From contig CAVQMB010000005.1 in assembly GCA_963713445.1 (NCBI GenBank), positions 1-64,000 of the forward strand: a stretch of 64,000 nt of DNA. Reading direction: 5' to 3'. The notes beneath the pieces are model-generated. The model searched no databases. It was not told the DNA's origin and worked only from the letters and a program-made list of their open reading frames with translations. The translations under genes and the position numbers were made by a program. Source of the DNA: CAVQMB01 sp963713445. Its GTDB lineage: Bacteria > Pseudomonadota > Gammaproteobacteria > Competibacterales > Competibacteraceae. Below, in pieces: positions 63,558 through 64,000 of the stretch; the stretch's first letter is position 1, and the number at the start of each line of letters is the position of its first letter.

Positions 63558-64000
63558 ATGGGATCGGTCTTGAAGAAGTGGTTGGTTTTGGTCGGGTTGC
63601 TGGCCGCGGTCGGCGCCGCCGCTGTGGTTTGGCAGCTGGGGCTGGTTGGGGCGCGGCGCGAAACGCCGGCTTACCGCACAGCAGCCGTCGATCGCGGGTC
63701 GATCCGGCGGGTGGTGATCGCCAGTGGCACCGTCAACCCCGTGGTCATCGTCGAGGTCGGCTCGCAGCTCTCCGGCCAGATCGCCGAACTGGATGCCGAC
63801 TTCAACAGCCGGGTCAAGGCCGGTCAGGTCATCGCCCGGCTCGATCCGAAGACCTTCAAAGCCCGCGTCGACCAGGCCCAGGCTGATCTGGCGGTAGCCC
63901 GGGCCGCAGTCAGTGTCCAGCAGGCCGGGGTCGCCAAGTCGGAAGCCTTGCTGCACCAGGCGCAGCGCGATCTGACCCGACAGCAGCGTCTGGCGGCCCA
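63558..64000 (+). CDS. RND/MacA-type periplasmic adaptor protein, partial at window end
   Basis: The first 147 residues are present, beginning MGSVLKKWLVLVGLLAAVGA. An N-terminal membrane anchor is followed by a lipoyl half-motif (VVIASGTVNPVVIVEVGSQL; SGQIAELDADFNSRVKAGQV; IARLDPKTFKARVDQAQADL) and the start of the alpha-helical hairpin. This is the MacA/HlyD adaptor fold; a MacB or RND partner would lie beyond the window. The stop is not reached. Confidence 0.85.
   Translation, partial: MGSVLKKWLVLVGLLAAVGAAAVVWQLGLVGARRETPAYRTAAVDRGSIRRVVIASGTVNPVVIVEVGSQLSGQIAELDADFNSRVKAGQVIARLDPKTFKARVDQAQADLAVARAAVSVQQAGVAKSEALLHQAQRDLTRQQRLAA

Overview
The window is GC-rich and almost certainly from a gammaproteobacterium. 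It carries conserved gammaproteobacterial blocks: lptD-surA-rsmA-apaG-apaH; gshB-tonB-yqgE-ruvX-pyrR-pyrB-pyrC'-pilT-yggS-proC-yggT; and ndk-rlmN-pilW-rodZ-hisS-yfgM-bamB-der. Their order is closest to that known from Pseudomonas-like and related lineages. Several usual members are missing, namely pdxA, amgK and ispG, so this is not a close Pseudomonas relative. I cannot name the genus. The cell should be a Gram-negative with type IV pili, glutathione, LPS export and molybdenum cofactor synthesis.

Layout. 0-5.4 kb is accessory: a catalase-fold heme protein, a membrane protein with a cyclic-nucleotide-binding domain, a flavin monooxygenase, a REP-associated transposase inside inward-facing repeats, and a DddL-type DMSP lyase overlapping a rhodanese. 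5.4-9.2 kb is a graveyard of mobile elements: the probable 5' part of a group II intron inside an IS66 transposase, IS1595 and IS5 remnants, an orphan intron domain V/VI, several short repeats, and one intact NlpC/P60-like ORF. 9.2-18.8 kb holds two 315-bp repeats of a surface-protein domain followed by a phosphoesterase, fumC and a peptide ABC transporter operon. Nearly every gene in that stretch is broken by single-base indels, one amber codon and one internal deletion; the DUF1028 gene is the exception. From about 18.7 kb to the end essentially every gene is intact, except one DUF349 gene with two frameshifts.

How the genes work together. The DUF1028 gene and the peptide-transporter operon diverge around two perfect palindromes, and a FadR-type GntR regulator closes the operon, so it is the likely binder. 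An NsrR-like Rrf2 regulator heads a small iron-sulfur operon with a 7Fe ferredoxin and an uncharacterised CxxC protein. The lptD-surA and bamB/pilW blocks serve outer-membrane biogenesis. The pyr block pairs PyrB with a catalytically dead PyrC' subunit. Between 47.9 and 54.7 kb lies a nitrogen or amino-acid salvage neighbourhood: DgcN-DgcA (D-glutamate), a DadA/PuuB-like oxidase, a double-CDGSH protein, a class II aldolase, an HDAC-like amidohydrolase and an MmuM-like methyltransferase. No tRNA, rRNA, convincing CRISPR array or prophage was seen.
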